NCBI GenBank assembly: GCA_025054835.1
Contig: JANWZQ010000006.1
Span: 37,060-101,059, forward strand
Origin: Chthonomonadaceae bacterium
GTDB lineage: Bacteria > Armatimonadota > Chthonomonadetes > Chthonomonadales > Chthonomonadaceae
Length of the DNA: 64,000 nucleotides
Reading direction: 5' to 3'
This document shows, one piece after another, positions 38,188-47,101 of this stretch. How positions within the stretch are numbered: position 1 is the first letter of the stretch; each line of letters begins with the position of its first letter. A program made the translations under genes and the position numbers. The notes under the pieces are model-generated. The model was not told the DNA's origin. It searched no databases and worked only from the letters and a program-made list of their open reading frames with translations.

Positions 38188-39300
38188 TCACGCGTCGCCT
38201 GCCTGATCAAAATTGCGGATCAGCAGGTCCAGATCCAGAACGTCAACCGAACCGTCGGCATTCAGATCCGCGCCCGGGATCCACTGGTTGCTGGAAGCGT
38301 CCGTGTCAAACGCCTGGATCAGCAGATCCAGATCGAGCACGTCCACCACGTTATCGTTGTTGGCATCACCGGCGAGCAGAGTGACCATAACGGGTGGCAC
38401 AGGAGCCGGTGTCGCATCCACACGCACTGTGCGCCGTAGCCAGCGGTCCCCTTTGATGCCCACGGTGTACGCCCGGACCGGCACATTGCCAACCAGAAAC
38501 CTCCCGGCAGCGTCCAGAGGAACCTGCCGCTGGAAAGCGGGGCTACCGTCCTGCGGGCGAAATTCCAGCGTGACGGTCTGCCTCTGATCCTGTGCGCCCT
38601 CCAGCAAGACCACCCCGGAGACCTCACAGACCATCTGATAGACAACCCGCAGGACCGGCCCGCGCCCTCCGGGATCATCCCGGGAAAAGATGCGGTAGAA
38701 CTTGCCTCCCAGAAGCGCAGCAGGCATGCTGCTGGTAAGCGCCAGCCCCAGTTCCCGCGTCCCTGCCACAGCCTGGTTGAAATGTGCGGCGAAATCCCCC
38801 GGTCCTGCCAGCAGGTCGATTGGCACGGGGAATGTGGTTGTGGTGGAGTACCGGGAGAAATCGCCAGTGCCGAAGCGCGGATCGCCGGGGGCCGGGTTGT
38901 TCGGGTTGCTGAAGAGCCAGTCCAGTTCATGGAAGCGTGGCTCCAGCGGACGCGCCTCCAGCGGATGCTCCCGCGTATCCGCCAGCGTGTAGTTGGTCGC
39001 ACGCTGGCTGGTTAGCGTCAGCACCGCCTCCAGCACCTGATAGGACTGCCCCGGCCCCGGCACAGGAATCGCCGATACGTCCCACTTCAGGTACCCGTAG
39101 GACCACTCCCCGCCCGGAGGATAGGAGGGCGCAACCGCAAGTCCCGCAAAACCCCAGATGCGCAGCACAGGATCAAACGCCGGATCGGAGGCGTTAGCGT
39201 AGACCCAGATGTCGTCCGTGGGGCGGGCCTGAAAGACGGATTGTGCCTGCGACACGGCTCCCAGACCGCATAGCGCCACCCCGAGCAACCACCGTTTCAT
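38188..39300 (-). CDS. Exported beta-sandwich protein with C-terminal dockerin
   Basis: About 370 residues: signal peptide (MKRWLLGVALCGLGAVSQAQ); a beta-rich domain at ~21-230 shared with the upstream gene; a carboxypeptidase-regulatory-like repeat at ~235-300 (VSGVVLLEG to FLVGNVPV); and a type I dockerin at ~310-370. Its two calcium loops, GDANNDNVVDVLDLDLLIQAF and a second loop of the form ADLNADGSVDVLDLDLL, are complete. Dockerins bind cohesins; no cohesin lies in this window. AAGGAG is 9 bases before ATG 39300. The start overlaps the previous stop as ATGA. Confidence 0.88.
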   Translation of the reverse strand: MKRWLLGVALCGLGAVSQAQSVFQARPTDDIWVYANASDPAFDPVLRIWGFAGLAVAPSYPPGGEWSYGYLKWDVSAIPVPGPGQSYQVLEAVLTLTSQRATNYTLADTREHPLEARPLEPRFHELDWLFSNPNNPAPGDPRFGTGDFSRYSTTTTFPVPIDLLAGPGDFAAHFNQAVAGTRELGLALTSSMPAALLGGKFYRIFSRDDPGGRGPVLRVVYQMVCEVSGVVLLEGAQDQRQTVTLEFRPQDGSPAFQRQVPLDAAGRFLVGNVPVRAYTVGIKGDRWLRRTVRVDATPAPVPPVMVTLLAGDANNDNVVDVLDLDLLIQAFDTDASSNQWIPGADLNADGSVDVLDLDLLIRNFDQAGDA

Positions 39301-40076
39301 GATCCCATACTCCTTCGTTCTCGCACGCGCCGGCGCAGGCACAGGCTGCCCAGCAACACGATCCCGGCCAGCACACCGGCACCCGGCTCCGGCACCGCCT
39401 GATAGCGCAATCGGAGCTGTGGCCCGAAGCCTCCGGGGAAGTCCTTGGAATAGAGCCGGTAGATGGACCCGCCCGGCCCGGCCGGGCTGAGCGTGCTGGT
39501 CAGAGCCAGTGACAGAGGCGTGTCGTTGTTGACTGCGGCCAGAAAGTAAGCGGTGAAATCGCCCGGTCCGGCCAGCAGATCAATGGGGATCTGGAACCCG
39601 GGAACACCCGGTGTGCCCCGGGGCACATAGCCCGAAAGGTCCCCGGTACCGAACACAGTGCTTCCCGGAAACACGGTGGCCGACTGTGCAAAACTCCAGC
39701 TGCTCTCGTTGAAGTCACCGTTAAGTGGGCGCGCCTGTAACGGGTTCGCCAGACCCACGCTCAGGGGATAGCCGGGTTGTGTGGTGCTCACCTGCTGGGT
39801 CACGGTCAACGTGGCTTCCAGAAGGCGGTACGCGCCGTTCGGGATCGCCGAAAGGTCCCACCGCAGGTAACTGTAGGACCAGTTCTCCGCCGGAGGGTGC
39901 GTGGGGGCGATGGCCGAAAACCCGTTGCCCCAGGCACGCAGAAATCCGTCGGACGTCTGATCTCCGGCAAAGGGATACACCCACACATCATCGGTAGGCG
40001 CTGCCTGAAAAACAACCTGCCCGTTCGCGCTCACAGAGGTCAGTGTCAGAATGGCCGCACACAGCAGTCGATGCAT
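39297..40076 (-). CDS. Exported beta-sandwich protein with PEP-CTERM anchor
   Basis: About 259 residues: signal peptide (MHRLLCAAILTLTSVSANGQ), one domain at ~21-230, then the PEP-CTERM tail VPEPGAGVLAGIVLLGSLCLRRRVRERR with Pro-Glu-Pro, a helix and a basic cluster. PEP-CTERM proteins are processed by exosortase and are usually tied to exopolysaccharide. Its domain is a paralogue of that in the next gene: both contain PTDD-WVY, a WSY-YL-WD-SAIP stretch, FGTGD-S-Y and IPIDLLAGPGDF. ATG 40076 is preceded by AAGGAG. Confidence 0.88.
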   Translation of the reverse strand: MHRLLCAAILTLTSVSANGQVVFQAAPTDDVWVYPFAGDQTSDGFLRAWGNGFSAIAPTHPPAENWSYSYLRWDLSAIPNGAYRLLEATLTVTQQVSTTQPGYPLSVGLANPLQARPLNGDFNESSWSFAQSATVFPGSTVFGTGDLSGYVPRGTPGVPGFQIPIDLLAGPGDFTAYFLAAVNNDTPLSLALTSTLSPAGPGGSIYRLYSKDFPGGFGPQLRLRYQAVPEPGAGVLAGIVLLGSLCLRRRVRERRSMGS

Positions 40077-40271
40077 TTCTTCTTCTCCTTCGGAAAGTGA
40101 CTGTAGCGTGGAAGCAGATTCCACCGGGATACACAGAGGAGAGAAGCGTCTACTGCACGTGCTCTTTCTCCTCAAGATAGCCGCACGATAGAACCGTGCG
40201 CTGTGAGAGGAGGCCGGATCGGGGTAGAATACTTCCTGGATCCGAGGAACGGCTCTTCCGTTTCCGGCCCC

Positions 40272-40303
40272 GGGCCGCAAGCGTTGGCAGACGTTTGCGG
40301 CCC
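40272..40303. other. Stable hairpin downstream of the first DUF1559 gene
   Basis: GGGCCGCAAGCG (40272-40283) and CGTTTGCGGCCC (40292-40303) form a 12-base stem with one G-T pair and an 8-base loop. On the minus strand no T run follows, so complete termination is unlikely. It may trim or stabilise the 3' end. The rest of the 40077-40330 gap shows nothing I can support. Confidence 0.5.
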
Positions 40304-40330
40304 TCTTCTCTCTGCACATCGTGTAACATC

Positions 40331-41119
40331 TCAACGGACGGCAGGGTCTGCCTGACCGTTCCAGTACCCGTTGTCCCGCACACCATCCCCGTTCAGATCA
40401 TCCAGTTGCGAGAGCCGCATCACTCTGGAATGACCGTCACAGAAGGTCACACAGACCATGCCGTGGTGCCGCTCCGCCGGGATCGAACGGCAGCGCCAGA
40501 CGCCCGGCCCCGGGTTACCGGAACCACACTCATTCGCGTCAGGATTACCATAGCCCTGTGGATCTCCTGTCGGCCGGCTCCCACGGGCCGAGGGCAGAGG
40601 CGGATCTACCGCGTAGGCCCCCGCAATGGAACTCCCGTCGTCCCGCCGCACACCGGCCGTATCGGCAATAGCCACGGTCTGCGCCGGAACCGCTACCAGC
40701 GCGTCCGGTGCGGAGAACGGAAAGCGAGAGTTCCCCAGATACTGATAGTTGTAACCGTACCCCCCGAAGCGGAGGTTAGGATTGTGCGCCCACGGTCGGA
40801 ACGAAGCCTCCTGCCCGGGCAGCATGGAAGGGCAGCGGAACAGCATCTCGTTCTTCACATAGGGGAAGATGTAATCGGGCCACCGGGTGCGCGGTACCTG
40901 AGAGGCCGGGGAGGAGTGAAACGGATAGGCCTCGTAATCCTGCGCGTACATGGCGATCGCCATGCCCTGCTGGCGCAGGTGAGAGATGCAAGCCGTCTGT
41001 CGCGCCTTCTCCCGGGCCTGTGCGAACACCGGGAACAGAATGGCCGCCAGGATCGCAATGACGGCGATAACGACAAGAAGCTCAATCAGAGTGAAGGCGC
41101 GCTGGGTGTCGCGGCGCAT
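40331..41119 (-). CDS. DUF1559-type prepilin-like protein (first copy)
   Basis: About 262 residues. The leader MRRDTQRA precedes [42 protein letters not shown] and MAIAMYAQDYEAYPF are very typical of Armatimonadota-style DUF1559 proteins. The C-terminal part has the FCDGHSRVM ending. Function in the family is poorly known; export and pilin-like assembly are likely. AAGGAG is 9 bases before ATG 41119. It has its own strong promoter with an A/T-rich upstream element, so it probably leads the seven-gene envelope locus. Confidence 0.88.
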   Translation of the reverse strand: MRRDTQRAFTLIELLVVIAVIAILAAILFPVFAQAREKARQTACISHLRQQGMAIAMYAQDYEAYPFHSSPASQVPRTRWPDYIFPYVKNEMLFRCPSMLPGQEASFRPWAHNPNLRFGGYGYNYQYLGNSRFPFSAPDALVAVPAQTVAIADTAGVRRDDGSSIAGAYAVDPPLPSARGSRPTGDPQGYGNPDANECGSGNPGPGVWRCRSIPAERHHGMVCVTFCDGHSRVMRLSQLDDLNGDGVRDNGYWNGQADPAVR

Positions 41120-41166
41120 ACGAACAGTCTCCTTTTCCAGAGTGACAGTAATTCGCGAACGCCCCC

Positions 41167-41196
41167 AGTATAGCATGACTAAACTTTGCGGGTCAA
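41167..41196 (-). promoter_or_regulatory. Strong promoter of the envelope locus
   Basis: On the minus strand TTGACC (41196-41191), 18 bases, then TATACT (41172-41167) with an extended TGC before it. The upstream A/T-rich stretch (41207-41235) could act as an UP element. Transcription would start near 41160. Confidence 0.7.
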
Positions 41197-41226
41197 TAGG
41201 GGTAATGAAAAAATTTAGTCCAGATT

Positions 41227-41274
41227 AAAAATTTCTGTCATGCCGCCCCGAAGAGAGAGTGCAGGAGCGGCATG
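41227..41274 (-). terminator. Probable terminator of motA-motB
   Basis: CATGCCGC (minus strand, 41274-41267) and GCGGCATG (41246-41239) form a perfect 8-base stem with a 20-base loop. Seven bases later the minus strand has TTTTT (41231-41227). The long loop and delayed T run weaken the call. Confidence 0.5.
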
Positions 41275-41293
41275 TGCTGTGGTTGCAGGAGCG

Positions 41294-42100
41294 TCAAAGA
41301 TGATCGCCCGTGTAGGCCACCAGAATGCTGACGCGCCGGTTGGAGAAGTGGAAGGGGTCTTCGGCGTTCAGTAGTTTCCGGTCGGCATAACCGCGTACCG
41401 CGATGATCTGCCCCGGCAGCAACCCCTGGCGCTCCAGCTCCCTGCGAGCGGCGTTAGCGCGATCTGCCGAGAGCTCCCAGTTGGTGTAGCCACCGGGCCT
41501 GCCCAGAGGGCGACTGTCGGTATGCCCTTCCACCACGATGGGGTTGCGCAGGGTACGCAACTTCCGGGCAATGAGCCCCAGTAGCTTGCGCGTGCGCGGC
41601 TTCAGATCCGCTTTGCCCGTGTCAAAGAATAGCGAGGCACGCTGTTCGATCAGCTCGATCCGCAGTCCCTCATCGGTCAAACGCACCTGCACACTGCCGT
41701 CCATCCCCTGCAACTCCGGCAGGCGCTTCATCTCCTGCAGGATCGCCGAGCGGATCTCCTCGAAGGCGGCACGCAACGTCGCCAGCGTCTGCCCGCTCCC
41801 CTCGCGGGGCACAATCGGCGCAGGTTTCCCGTCCTTGACCCCCTTCGGTTCCCCGCTGATCGGGCTGTTGCCACCGCGCGCAGTCTTCATGAAACCGCTG
41901 GGATCCCTGAAATAGGCCGAGATCGCCTCACGTACCGGCTGGCTCAACCCGATGATCCACATCACCAGAAAGAAAGCCATCATGGCCGTCACAAAGTCCG
42001 CGTAAGCGACCTTCCAGGCCCCGCCATGATGGCCGTGGTGCCCCTTCTTCTTCTTGACAATCCGGATGACGGGCGCACCCCCGTCGACGATCTGTGGCAT
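41294..42100 (-). CDS. motB: Flagellar motor stator protein MotB
   Basis: This 268-residue protein has a basic cytoplasmic N-terminus (VKKKKGHHGHHG), one helix with the proton-carrying aspartate D35 in AYADFVTAMMAFFLVMWI, a plug-like linker and an OmpA-type peptidoglycan-binding domain (VVEGHTDSRPLG to NRRVSILV). With MotA it forms a proton-driven stator. It lies 14 bases after motA. No other flagellar gene lies in the window, so a gliding or other stator use cannot be excluded. Confidence 0.93.
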   Translation of the reverse strand: MPQIVDGGAPVIRIVKKKKGHHGHHGGAWKVAYADFVTAMMAFFLVMWIIGLSQPVREAISAYFRDPSGFMKTARGGNSPISGEPKGVKDGKPAPIVPREGSGQTLATLRAAFEEIRSAILQEMKRLPELQGMDGSVQVRLTDEGLRIELIEQRASLFFDTGKADLKPRTRKLLGLIARKLRTLRNPIVVEGHTDSRPLGRPGGYTNWELSADRANAARRELERQGLLPGQIIAVRGYADRKLLNAEDPFHFSNRRVSILVAYTGDHL

Positions 42101-42114
42101 GGTACTTCTCCCTG

Positions 42115-42990
42115 TCAGGCCGCCTGCGCCGTCTTGTTGCCACCACCCTTGAGCGTCTGTTCCATCTCGGCGAAGGACGGACGCAGGGAAGGCTCGATGT
42201 TGCGCCGCGCAAACTCCACAGCAGTCAACGGCGCATCACCACGTGCGAAAGATAGCAGCGCATGACGGATGCAGTTCATGTACTGCTCCTCGGATTTGAC
42301 CTGCTGCTCCAGTGCCGCTGCGATCGGGCCGAAAACGCCATAGGCCAGCAGAATCCCGATAAAAGTACCCACCAGCGCGGCAGCCACCTTGTGGCCGATC
42401 TCCTCCGGAGGACCACCGATCGCGCCCATGGTGATGACGACACCCAGTACCGCCGCAACGATCCCGAAGCCCGGCATGGCGTCACCCACCTTGGAAATGA
42501 TCTGCGATGGTTTCAACGCCTCTTCATGCATCGTCTCCATGTCGGTTTCCATCATGTCGGCAAGATCATGCGCCGCAACCGAGCCGGTCACGATCACTTT
42601 CATGGTGTCCGCCATGAAGGAGAGAGCATGATGGTGGCTGAAGAAGAACGGGTACTGGGCAAAAAACTGGCTCTCATGCGGCTTCTCCACATGCTGATCC
42701 AGCGACACCATGCCTTCTCGCCGGGCCATCTGGAACATATCGTAGAGCATGCGGAGCAGCTCCATGTAACGGTCTCTGGTATAAGGGTTCCCCTTGAGCA
42801 ACCCGATCGTCGCCTTGATGGTGGCAATTACCGTCGGCAACGGGTTCGCAACCAGCACGCTGCCCAGAGCAGCCCCGCCAATAATGATAAACTCGGTGAT
42901 CTGGATCAGCACGCCAACCTGACCACCGTGCATGGTATATCCCAGCAGAATGCTGCCAAACACGACCACGAGGCCGATGATCACAAACAT
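42115..42990 (-). CDS. motA: Flagellar motor stator protein MotA
   Basis: About 291 residues. The start MFVIIGLVVVFGSILLGYTMHGG, the cytoplasmic domain with HVEKPHESQFFAQYPFF, and the last two helices (GDAMPGFGIVAAVLGVVITMGAIGGPPEEIGHKVAAALVGTFIGILLAYG) match MotA. The Pro in MPGFG is important for torque in the family. ATG 42990 has GGGAG 8 bases upstream. It forms an operon with motB, and the overall four-helix layout fits a proton-type stator. Confidence 0.93.
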   Translation of the reverse strand: MFVIIGLVVVFGSILLGYTMHGGQVGVLIQITEFIIIGGAALGSVLVANPLPTVIATIKATIGLLKGNPYTRDRYMELLRMLYDMFQMARREGMVSLDQHVEKPHESQFFAQYPFFFSHHHALSFMADTMKVIVTGSVAAHDLADMMETDMETMHEEALKPSQIISKVGDAMPGFGIVAAVLGVVITMGAIGGPPEEIGHKVAAALVGTFIGILLAYGVFGPIAAALEQQVKSEEQYMNCIRHALLSFARGDAPLTAVEFARRNIEPSLRPSFAEMEQTLKGGGNKTAQAA

Positions 42991-43512
42991 GCTTTGCTCC
43001 CTCGTATCTGCGCGGCCTTCTTCAGCGCAGACACACTGAGATACCGGTATGCAGGCACAGGACCGGCGTTTGATTTTAGGCCGCTCCCGGCGATTTCGAC
43101 AGGGGCTCTCCTGACTGTGACAGACAGGAAGGATCACAGAAGCCCGCAAACCGGTAGTTTTGCGGTGTCCGAAGGGCCGCAGGCATGCATCGGACGGTGG
43201 CACGGAGGAAGCGCAGGTTGGCACAGATAATGCAACAACACTTCATGTCCGTATCGCGCACAGAGACCAGCATGCGGAACACGGGGCAGAGAAACACCCG
43301 GTGCCGTAGCGGGCACTCTCAATAGGGAGGCAGGCATTGCCGATAATCGGCGATCAGTAGAACCAGAAATCCATGGATGCCCGGTCTGCTGACAGAGCGC
43401 GCAGCAGGCAACGCGCGATGACATGTCCGCTGTCGCGTCGCCAGCATGCGATACGGTTGCGTTCGACGGATTTCTGTTCGCGGTAATTGCAATGAAGGAG
43501 ACTGCACGCATC
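42991..43512. other. 522-base gap between motA and ugd
   Basis: No convincing coding sequence is visible on either strand. The gap holds divergent leaders for motA and ugd and one sigma-54-like element (listed separately). I recognise no RNA gene. Confidence 0.5.
43218..43235 (+). promoter_or_regulatory. Candidate sigma-54 promoter
   Basis: TTGGCACAGATAATGCAA has the invariant GG and GC separated by exactly 10 bases. It matches the -24/-12 consensus TGGCACG-N4-TTGC at most positions. The start near 43245 would leave about 270 bases before ugd. No sigma-54 activator is in the window. Confidence 0.3.
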
Positions 43513-44829
43513 ATGAACATCTGCGTGATCGGCACAGGATACGTGGGGCTGGTGACCGGAAGCGTCTTCAGCGATCTGGGCAACGAGGTCATCTGCGTGG
43601 ACAAAGACCCGGCGAAGATCGAGATGCTGCAGAACGGCATCATGCCCATCTACGAACCGGGACTGGAAGAGATGGTCCGGCGCAATGTGGAGGATAACCG
43701 TCTCTTCTTCACCACAGATCTGCATCACGCCGTGGAACGCTCCGACGTGGTCTTCATCTGTGTGGGCACTCCCCCCCTGGAGAACGGGGATCCGGACATG
43801 ACCTACGTGCAGGAGGCCGCAAAGAGCATTGCGGCCGCGCTCAACCGCTACAAGGTCATCGTGAACAAATCCACGGTGCCGGTAGGCACAGGAGACATGG
43901 TGCGTCGGATCATCGAAGAGAACCGTCGCCGCGATGTGGACTTCGACGTGGTCAGCAACCCGGAGTTCCTGCGCGAGGGCAGCGCAATTAAAGACACACT
44001 GGAGCCGGATCGGATCGTGATCGGCGCGCCCAATCAGGTGGTCGCCATGAAGATCCTGGAGCTGTACGCTCCGCTGGAGCGTCCCATGCTTATCACCGAC
44101 GTCGCCAGCGCGGAGATGATCAAATACGCGTCCAACGCCTTCCTCGCCACCAAGATCAGCTTCATCAACTCCATCGCCAACATCTGCGAGTGCGTGGGAG
44201 CCGACGTCATTCAGGTCATGAAGGGCATGGGCTACGATCACCGTATCGGCCCGGCGTTCCTCAATGCTGGGCTGGGGTACGGTGGTTCCTGTTTCCCCAA
44301 AGACAGTAGCGCGCTGGTCCGCACGGCCGAAAAGCACGGATACGACTTCAAACTGCTCCGGGCAGTGATCGATGTCAACAAAGAGCAACCGCAACGGTTC
44401 CTGAGCCGGCTGCGCGAGGCTCTGGGCGGCTCGTTCCAGGGCAAAACCATTGGCATTCTCGGACTGGCCTTCAAGCCCAACACCGATGACATGCGTGATG
44501 CCAAGTCCGTGGAGATCATCGCCACACTGCTGGCCGAGGGAGCCACGGTGAAAGCTTACGACCCGATCGCCATTGAGGTGTGCCGCAGGATCTTCCCGCA
44601 GATCTGCTACACCCGCAACGCCTATGAGGCCGCCGAAGAGGCCGACGCGTTGATGATCGTCACCGAGTGGAACGAGTTCAAGCAGCTGAACATGGAGCGC
44701 ATCAAGGCCTCCATGCAGAACCCGTTGCTATTCGACGGACGCAACATCTACGACCCGGTGCGCATGCGGCGATTGGGCTTCGAGTATCACTGCATTGGAC
44801 GCCCGGCCTCCCTCTTCAACGGGAAGTAG
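43513..44829 (+). CDS. ugd: UDP-glucose 6-dehydrogenase
   Basis: About 438 residues. It oxidises UDP-glucose to UDP-glucuronate with NAD. The N-terminal Rossmann motif is GTGYVGLVTG, NKSTVPVGTG follows, and the catalytic cysteine lies in GYGGSCFPKD. GLAFKPNTDDMRDAKS marks the C-terminal UDP-binding domain. UDP-glucuronate feeds surface polysaccharide. AAGGAG lies 12 bases before ATG 43513; an upstream ATG at 43492 would overlap that site. A terminator follows. Confidence 0.92.
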   Translation: MNICVIGTGYVGLVTGSVFSDLGNEVICVDKDPAKIEMLQNGIMPIYEPGLEEMVRRNVEDNRLFFTTDLHHAVERSDVVFICVGTPPLENGDPDMTYVQEAAKSIAAALNRYKVIVNKSTVPVGTGDMVRRIIEENRRRDVDFDVVSNPEFLREGSAIKDTLEPDRIVIGAPNQVVAMKILELYAPLERPMLITDVASAEMIKYASNAFLATKISFINSIANICECVGADVIQVMKGMGYDHRIGPAFLNAGLGYGGSCFPKDSSALVRTAEKHGYDFKLLRAVIDVNKEQPQRFLSRLREALGGSFQGKTIGILGLAFKPNTDDMRDAKSVEIIATLLAEGATVKAYDPIAIEVCRRIFPQICYTRNAYEAAEEADALMIVTEWNEFKQLNMERIKASMQNPLLFDGRNIYDPVRMRRLGFEYHCIGRPASLFNGK

Positions 44830-44868
44830 CGTCCGGCAGAGCATACACCGGATCCGGAAATTCGATAC

Positions 44869-44900
44869 AGGCAGGGAGACATAAAGTCCCCTGCCTTTTT
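44869..44900 (+). terminator. Intrinsic terminator after ugd
   Basis: AGGCAGGG (44869-44876) pairs with CCCTGCCT (44889-44896). A run of five T bases ends at 44900. Confidence 0.75.
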
Positions 44901-44995
44901 GGCCGAAGATAACCTCTGACAGAATGAGGTTCCAGAGGAAGTGTGCTGCGCGGGAATCCCCGGAGCACGTGCCTGTATGCTGTGGAGGTTTGCGG

Positions 44996-45946
44996 ATGTC
45001 GTTGCTGAGCAAGATGATGGGGTTCGGCCGGAACGCGCACTACGACCGGGGAGTGCGCCTGTTTGATCAGGGGCGGTACGAAGAGGCCCTTGCAGAACTG
45101 CAACTGGCCGAGAACCAGGGGGGCAAGCGCGATGAAGTCACCCGGCGTCTGATCACCTTCTACATGGGCGAGTCCTACACCCATCTGGGACACCTCGCCA
45201 TGAAACATGGGTGCTGGGATCGCGCCGAGCAGTGCTTCCGCAACGCACTGGAGATCCACCCGCAGTACGCCGACCTGCACTTCCACCTCGCGCTGGCGTT
45301 GCGGGCACAGAAGCGTCTGGAAGACGCGCTCGTGTCGCTGGAGAACGCGCTCCAGATCAATCCCCGCTTTGCCAAAGCGCACTTCTACAAGGGCCTGATC
45401 GGATATGAACAGGGCGCGCGAGACGAGGGGCTCGCGTCACTCTACCGGGCTCTGGAACTGGAGCCGGGGTTCCGCACCGAGGCGTTTCACCGCGCGGTCG
45501 AGTACCACCAGAACGGAGATTTCCTGGCCGCGCTGCAGACCTTCGAACAGGTGTCGCATACAGAGGTAGATGACATCCTGTTCCACTACCGGCTTGGCGA
45601 CGATCTGCTGCGTCGGGGGTTGTACGATGAGGCCATTGCCGAGTATCAGAAAGCGCTGGCGCTCAATCCCAACTACGCCGACATCCGTAACCACCTCGGA
45701 ATGGCCCTCAGCATGAAGGGGCTCTTCACAGAAGCCGTCGCCGAGTTCGAGCACGCATTACGGATCAACCCCCGTTTCGTGGACGCCATGGTCAATCTCG
45801 CGGTCACCCTGCGAGATAACGGGCGCGTGGAAGAGGCGCAGAACTATTTCCAGAAGGCATTGGAACTGGATCCCTACCACCCGGTTGTCCGCAGCAACCT
45901 CGGGTTAAGCGAGGAACCGGAGGGTGCCTGCGATCGGGCTGCCTGA
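44996..45946 (+). CDS. Cytoplasmic TPR protein
   Basis: About 316 residues, all TPR: an N-terminal repeat (DRGVRLFDQGRYEEALAELQLAE), two central units, a less regular stretch at ~150-200 and three C-terminal units ending at PYHPVVRSNLGLSEE. There is no signal peptide. GGAGG is 7 bases before ATG 44996. It is a single gene between a terminator and the convergent argF. The role is unknown; TPR proteins bind peptides or partners. Confidence 0.8.
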   Translation: MSLLSKMMGFGRNAHYDRGVRLFDQGRYEEALAELQLAENQGGKRDEVTRRLITFYMGESYTHLGHLAMKHGCWDRAEQCFRNALEIHPQYADLHFHLALALRAQKRLEDALVSLENALQINPRFAKAHFYKGLIGYEQGARDEGLASLYRALELEPGFRTEAFHRAVEYHQNGDFLAALQTFEQVSHTEVDDILFHYRLGDDLLRRGLYDEAIAEYQKALALNPNYADIRNHLGMALSMKGLFTEAVAEFEHALRINPRFVDAMVNLAVTLRDNGRVEEAQNYFQKALELDPYHPVVRSNLGLSEEPEGACDRAA

Positions 45947-45955
45947 CCGCACGCA

Positions 45956-46972
45956 TCACAGGCCGACGATCAGCACCAGCAACGCTTTCTGCGTGTGCAG
46001 GCGGTTCTCCGCCTGATCCAGTATCGAGGCTCTGTGCTGCTCCATGATCTCGGCGCTGATCTCTTCGTCCCGGTGCGCGGGCAGGCAGTGCAGAACAATC
46101 GCATCCGATCGGGCAAAAGCCATCAATTCGGAGTTGACCTGATACGGCGCAAAGATGCGTGCGCGTTCGGCGCGCTCGTGCTCCTGCCCCATGCTCGCCC
46201 AGACGTCGGTGTAGACCGCGTCGGCGTCGCGTACAGCAACGCGCGGATCGTGGAGCACCTCTACCTGTGCACCGGTTGTTGCACCGATCCGCAGCGCCTC
46301 CTGCACGTAGGCCGGATCAGGGCCATGGCCCTCCGGGCAGGCTGCCGAAATATTGACGCCCATTTTGGCGCAGGCCAGCAGCAGAGCATGGAGCACATTG
46401 TTCCCGTCGCCAACATAGCTCAGCTTCAGGTGGTTGCCAAGTGCGCCCCGATACTCCTGAAGCGTCAGCAAATCCGCGAAAGCCTGTATGGGGTGCTCGC
46501 GATCGCTCAACGCGTTGATCACCGGGCTGCTGGAGTGCGCTGCCAGCTCCTCCACAGTCTCATGTGCAAAAACGCGCGCCGCAATCACGTCCACCCAGCG
46601 CGACAGCACACGCGCCACATCCTCCACGGCCTCCCGGACCCCCAGCCCCACGTCTCCCGGCGCCAGGTAAATGGCGTGCCCGCGCAGATGCACCATGCTG
46701 GCCTCAAAGCTGACCCGTGTGCGCAGGGAAGGCTTCTCAAAGAGCAGGCCGAGCGTTCGCGGGTAGATCCATGCGATCCCCGGTGTGCGTTTCTGATCGA
46801 ACGCCTTGATCCGCGCAGCAATCTCCAGCGCCTCCCGGAATTGTTCGGCGCTCACGTCGAACAGGCTGATCAGCGACTTGCGCCGCCAGCCCGTCGGGTC
46901 CTGCGTGATCCGATCCACCAGCGGACCAACGGGCATGGGGTGCGGTGACGGTTGCGGGATGTCTCCGATCAA
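45956..46972 (-). CDS. argF: Ornithine carbamoyltransferase
   Basis: About 338 residues. Carbamoyl phosphate motif SLRTR (usual form STRTR) lies in FEKPSLRTRVSFEASM. HPIQAFADLLT, DVWASMGQE (ornithine side) and HCLPAHRDEE (catalytic cysteine loop) are diagnostic of OTCase over ATCase. The start is TTG at 46972 with GAGAGG 10 bases upstream, or ATG at 46936. The enzyme makes citrulline for arginine. No other arg gene adjoins; a 129-base gap with a small hairpin separates it from the sugar-kinase gene upstream. Confidence 0.9.
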   Translation of the reverse strand: MIGDIPQPSPHPMPVGPLVDRITQDPTGWRRKSLISLFDVSAEQFREALEIAARIKAFDQKRTPGIAWIYPRTLGLLFEKPSLRTRVSFEASMVHLRGHAIYLAPGDVGLGVREAVEDVARVLSRWVDVIAARVFAHETVEELAAHSSSPVINALSDREHPIQAFADLLTLQEYRGALGNHLKLSYVGDGNNVLHALLLACAKMGVNISAACPEGHGPDPAYVQEALRIGATTGAQVEVLHDPRVAVRDADAVYTDVWASMGQEHERAERARIFAPYQVNSELMAFARSDAIVLHCLPAHRDEEISAEIMEQHRASILDQAENRLHTQKALLVLIVGL

Positions 46973-47101
46973 AACCGGTGTACCTCTCGGGAAGATCTTT
47001 CTGACGCATGCCGCAGGATGCGCCGAAAACGCAATGTGCTGACGGCACGCCCCGCGAGCGCCTCGTCTTTCGCTCCGAACGAAAGGGTTTCCTGCACGCG
47101 T

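Noticed and set aside
43134..43649. Minus-strand frame spanning the motA-ugd gap
   Set aside because: It overlaps the conserved start of ugd and has no domain or ribosome site.
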